Source of the DNA: Alphaproteobacteria bacterium
GTDB lineage: Bacteria; Pseudomonadota; Alphaproteobacteria; MPNO01; UBA2964
Reading direction: 5' to 3'
Assembly (NCBI GenBank): GCA_009377375.1
Contig: WHUE01000026.1
Coordinates: 1 to 42,954 of the forward strand
Length of the DNA: 42,954 nt
This document shows, one piece after another, positions 42,409 to 42,954 of this stretch. The notes below the pieces were generated by a model. The model did no database searches. It was not told the origin of the DNA and was given only the letters and a program-made list of their open reading frames with translations. Position 1 is the stretch's first letter, and each line of letters begins with the position of its first letter. Made by a program: the position numbers and the translations under genes.

Positions 42409-42838
42409 GCCGGCCTGTCCTCGGTCAGGGTGATACGGGGAGTGTAGCGGAGGGGGCGGGGCGGGAAAAGCGGGGGGAGGGGGCGTGTTCGTGCAAATAT
42501 GTGCGGAGCGTCGTGCAACGGTTCTGATACAGCCCGTCTTATTTTCCGGACAATCGGCTACTAAGATGCCGCACGTCCCAGCCCTCTGGCTGCGGGATGC
42601 CGGCTGGACAGCGCTTGAGTGTTTTCCGAGGCTACCGGCTCTCCCCTCTGAACTCTATTTATCTTTCAAGCTCGAATGAGCGTATCGAGCATTTTTGGAA
42701 GCACTCGAAGGAGAAAAACTACAGCTTTCATAATATCCGTCAGTCAGGCAGAACGCCGCGATATCGAAGGGGTGTCCGGCTACAGGGCTGCCGGGCGCCT
42801 GTCGCCGGCATAAACAACCCAACGTCAGGAGATAATCA
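42409..42838. other. gene-free region with a G-rich tract
   Basis: This 430-base gap separates two divergent genes. The first 75 or so bases contain a dense run of G-tracts (42452-42483). From about 42520 the composition is less GC-rich, with TTATTTTCCGG and CATAATATCCG segments, and an aggaga ribosome site at 42827-42832. I see no convincing ORF, RNA gene or -35/-10 pair. Short frames on both strands lack ribosome sites. Confidence 0.55.
42452..42483 (+). other. potential G-quadruplex-forming tract
   Basis: Five tracts of three or more G (at 42452-42456, 42458-42461, 42463-42465, 42472-42477 and 42479-42483) are separated by loops of 1, 1, 6 and 1 bases, which meets the standard G3+N1-7 rule. 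It lies 44 bases upstream of the oxygenase start on the opposite strand. Formation in the cell is not shown. Confidence 0.5.
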
Positions 42839-42954
42839 ATGCGGAAACCCGATGCCCAAGATGCCCCCGACGCCCCATCCGCCCCATCGGACATCGAACA
42901 CCCTGCATCCGCCCTCGATGAAAGCACTGAACGGTCCAGAATCCTGCTGGTCGA
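42839..42954 (+). CDS. probable response regulator, N-terminal fragment (cut by window edge)
   Basis: The first 38 codons of a gene that runs off the right edge. ATG 42839 has AGGAGA at 42827-42832, six bases upstream. The N-terminal 32 or so residues are acidic and rich in Ala, Pro and Asp (DAQDAPDAPSAPSD), probably a flexible extension. They run into RSRILLV followed by GA-, which encodes Asp or Glu. R-I-L-L-V-D/E is the usual first strand and acidic pocket of a phospho-acceptor receiver domain. The identification is therefore from about eight residues only, and a sensor or other protein is possible. Confidence 0.55.
   Translation, partial: MRKPDAQDAPDAPSAPSDIEHPASALDESTERSRILLV

Noticed and set aside
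42485-42927. Two short frames, 42485-42679 (plus) and 42655-42927 (minus), in the last gap.
   Set aside because: Neither has a ribosome site or a recognisable motif. The minus frame overlaps the start of the response-regulator-like gene, which does have both.
1-42954. CRISPR arrays, transposases, integrases and tRNA genes.
   Set aside because: I saw no regular repeat-spacer pattern, no transposase or integrase motif and no tRNA-like cloverleaf sequence; these would need a dedicated search to exclude fully.

Overview
The window is one contiguous, GC-rich chromosomal segment of what looks like an alphaproteobacterium. Pointers are an MmcB-type DNA repair protein, a TAXI-type TRAP transporter, a TctC/Bug-type binding protein, a CREA protein and strong GC bias at third codon positions. 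I see no rRNA, tRNA, insertion sequence, phage gene or CRISPR array. The identification rests on protein families only, so the genus is unknown.

Region 1 (1-23615) is a surface-polysaccharide locus. It opens with the end of a UDP-glucuronate decarboxylase gene. A GT-C-like membrane protein (minus strand) and a Wzy-like polymerase (plus strand) then diverge from an AT-rich intergenic patch. A plus-strand run follows with a CgeB-like glycosyltransferase and two tandem, homologous 402-residue glycosyltransferases whose 3' portions are almost identical. A minus-strand block (14175 to 7230) holds a glycosyltransferase, an asparagine-synthase-like amidotransferase, two more glycosyltransferases and a Wzx-like flippase. 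A plus-strand block (14305 to 23615) holds a family 2 glycosyltransferase, a second asparagine-synthase-like protein with a good sigma-70-type promoter, a two-domain oxidoreductase, a 36-codon relic, a glycosyltransferase, an FkbM methyltransferase, gmhA and hldE. Together this suggests a Wzx/Wzy-assembled glycan with pentose or heptose, amidated and methylated sugars. The initiating transferase, the Wza/Wzc export parts, gmhB and hldD are not in the window.

Region 2 (23629-26006) has small genes: a lipoprotein, mmcB, a 72-residue Tat-exported mini-protein whose mature part is only about 25 residues with two cysteines, and a TPR-methyltransferase.

Region 3 (26117-42408) is metabolic and transport: a TAXI-TRAP binding protein with fused permease, a soluble transhydrogenase, a radical SAM/SPASM protein, a TctC-type binding protein with a class II aldolase, a GST, a DUF481 outer-membrane protein, a CmcJ-type oxygenase, a PcaB-type lyase, an SDR with a non-standard active site, a frameshifted ABC peptide-binding protein, a CREA protein and an isopenicillin-N-synthase-like oxygenase. 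The window ends in the first 38 codons of a probable response regulator.

I did not find a clearly new large system. The observations most worth checking are the Tat mini-protein, the gene conversion between the tandem glycosyltransferases, the relic after the two-domain oxidoreductase, the frameshifted binding protein, and the G-quadruplex-like tract near 42452.
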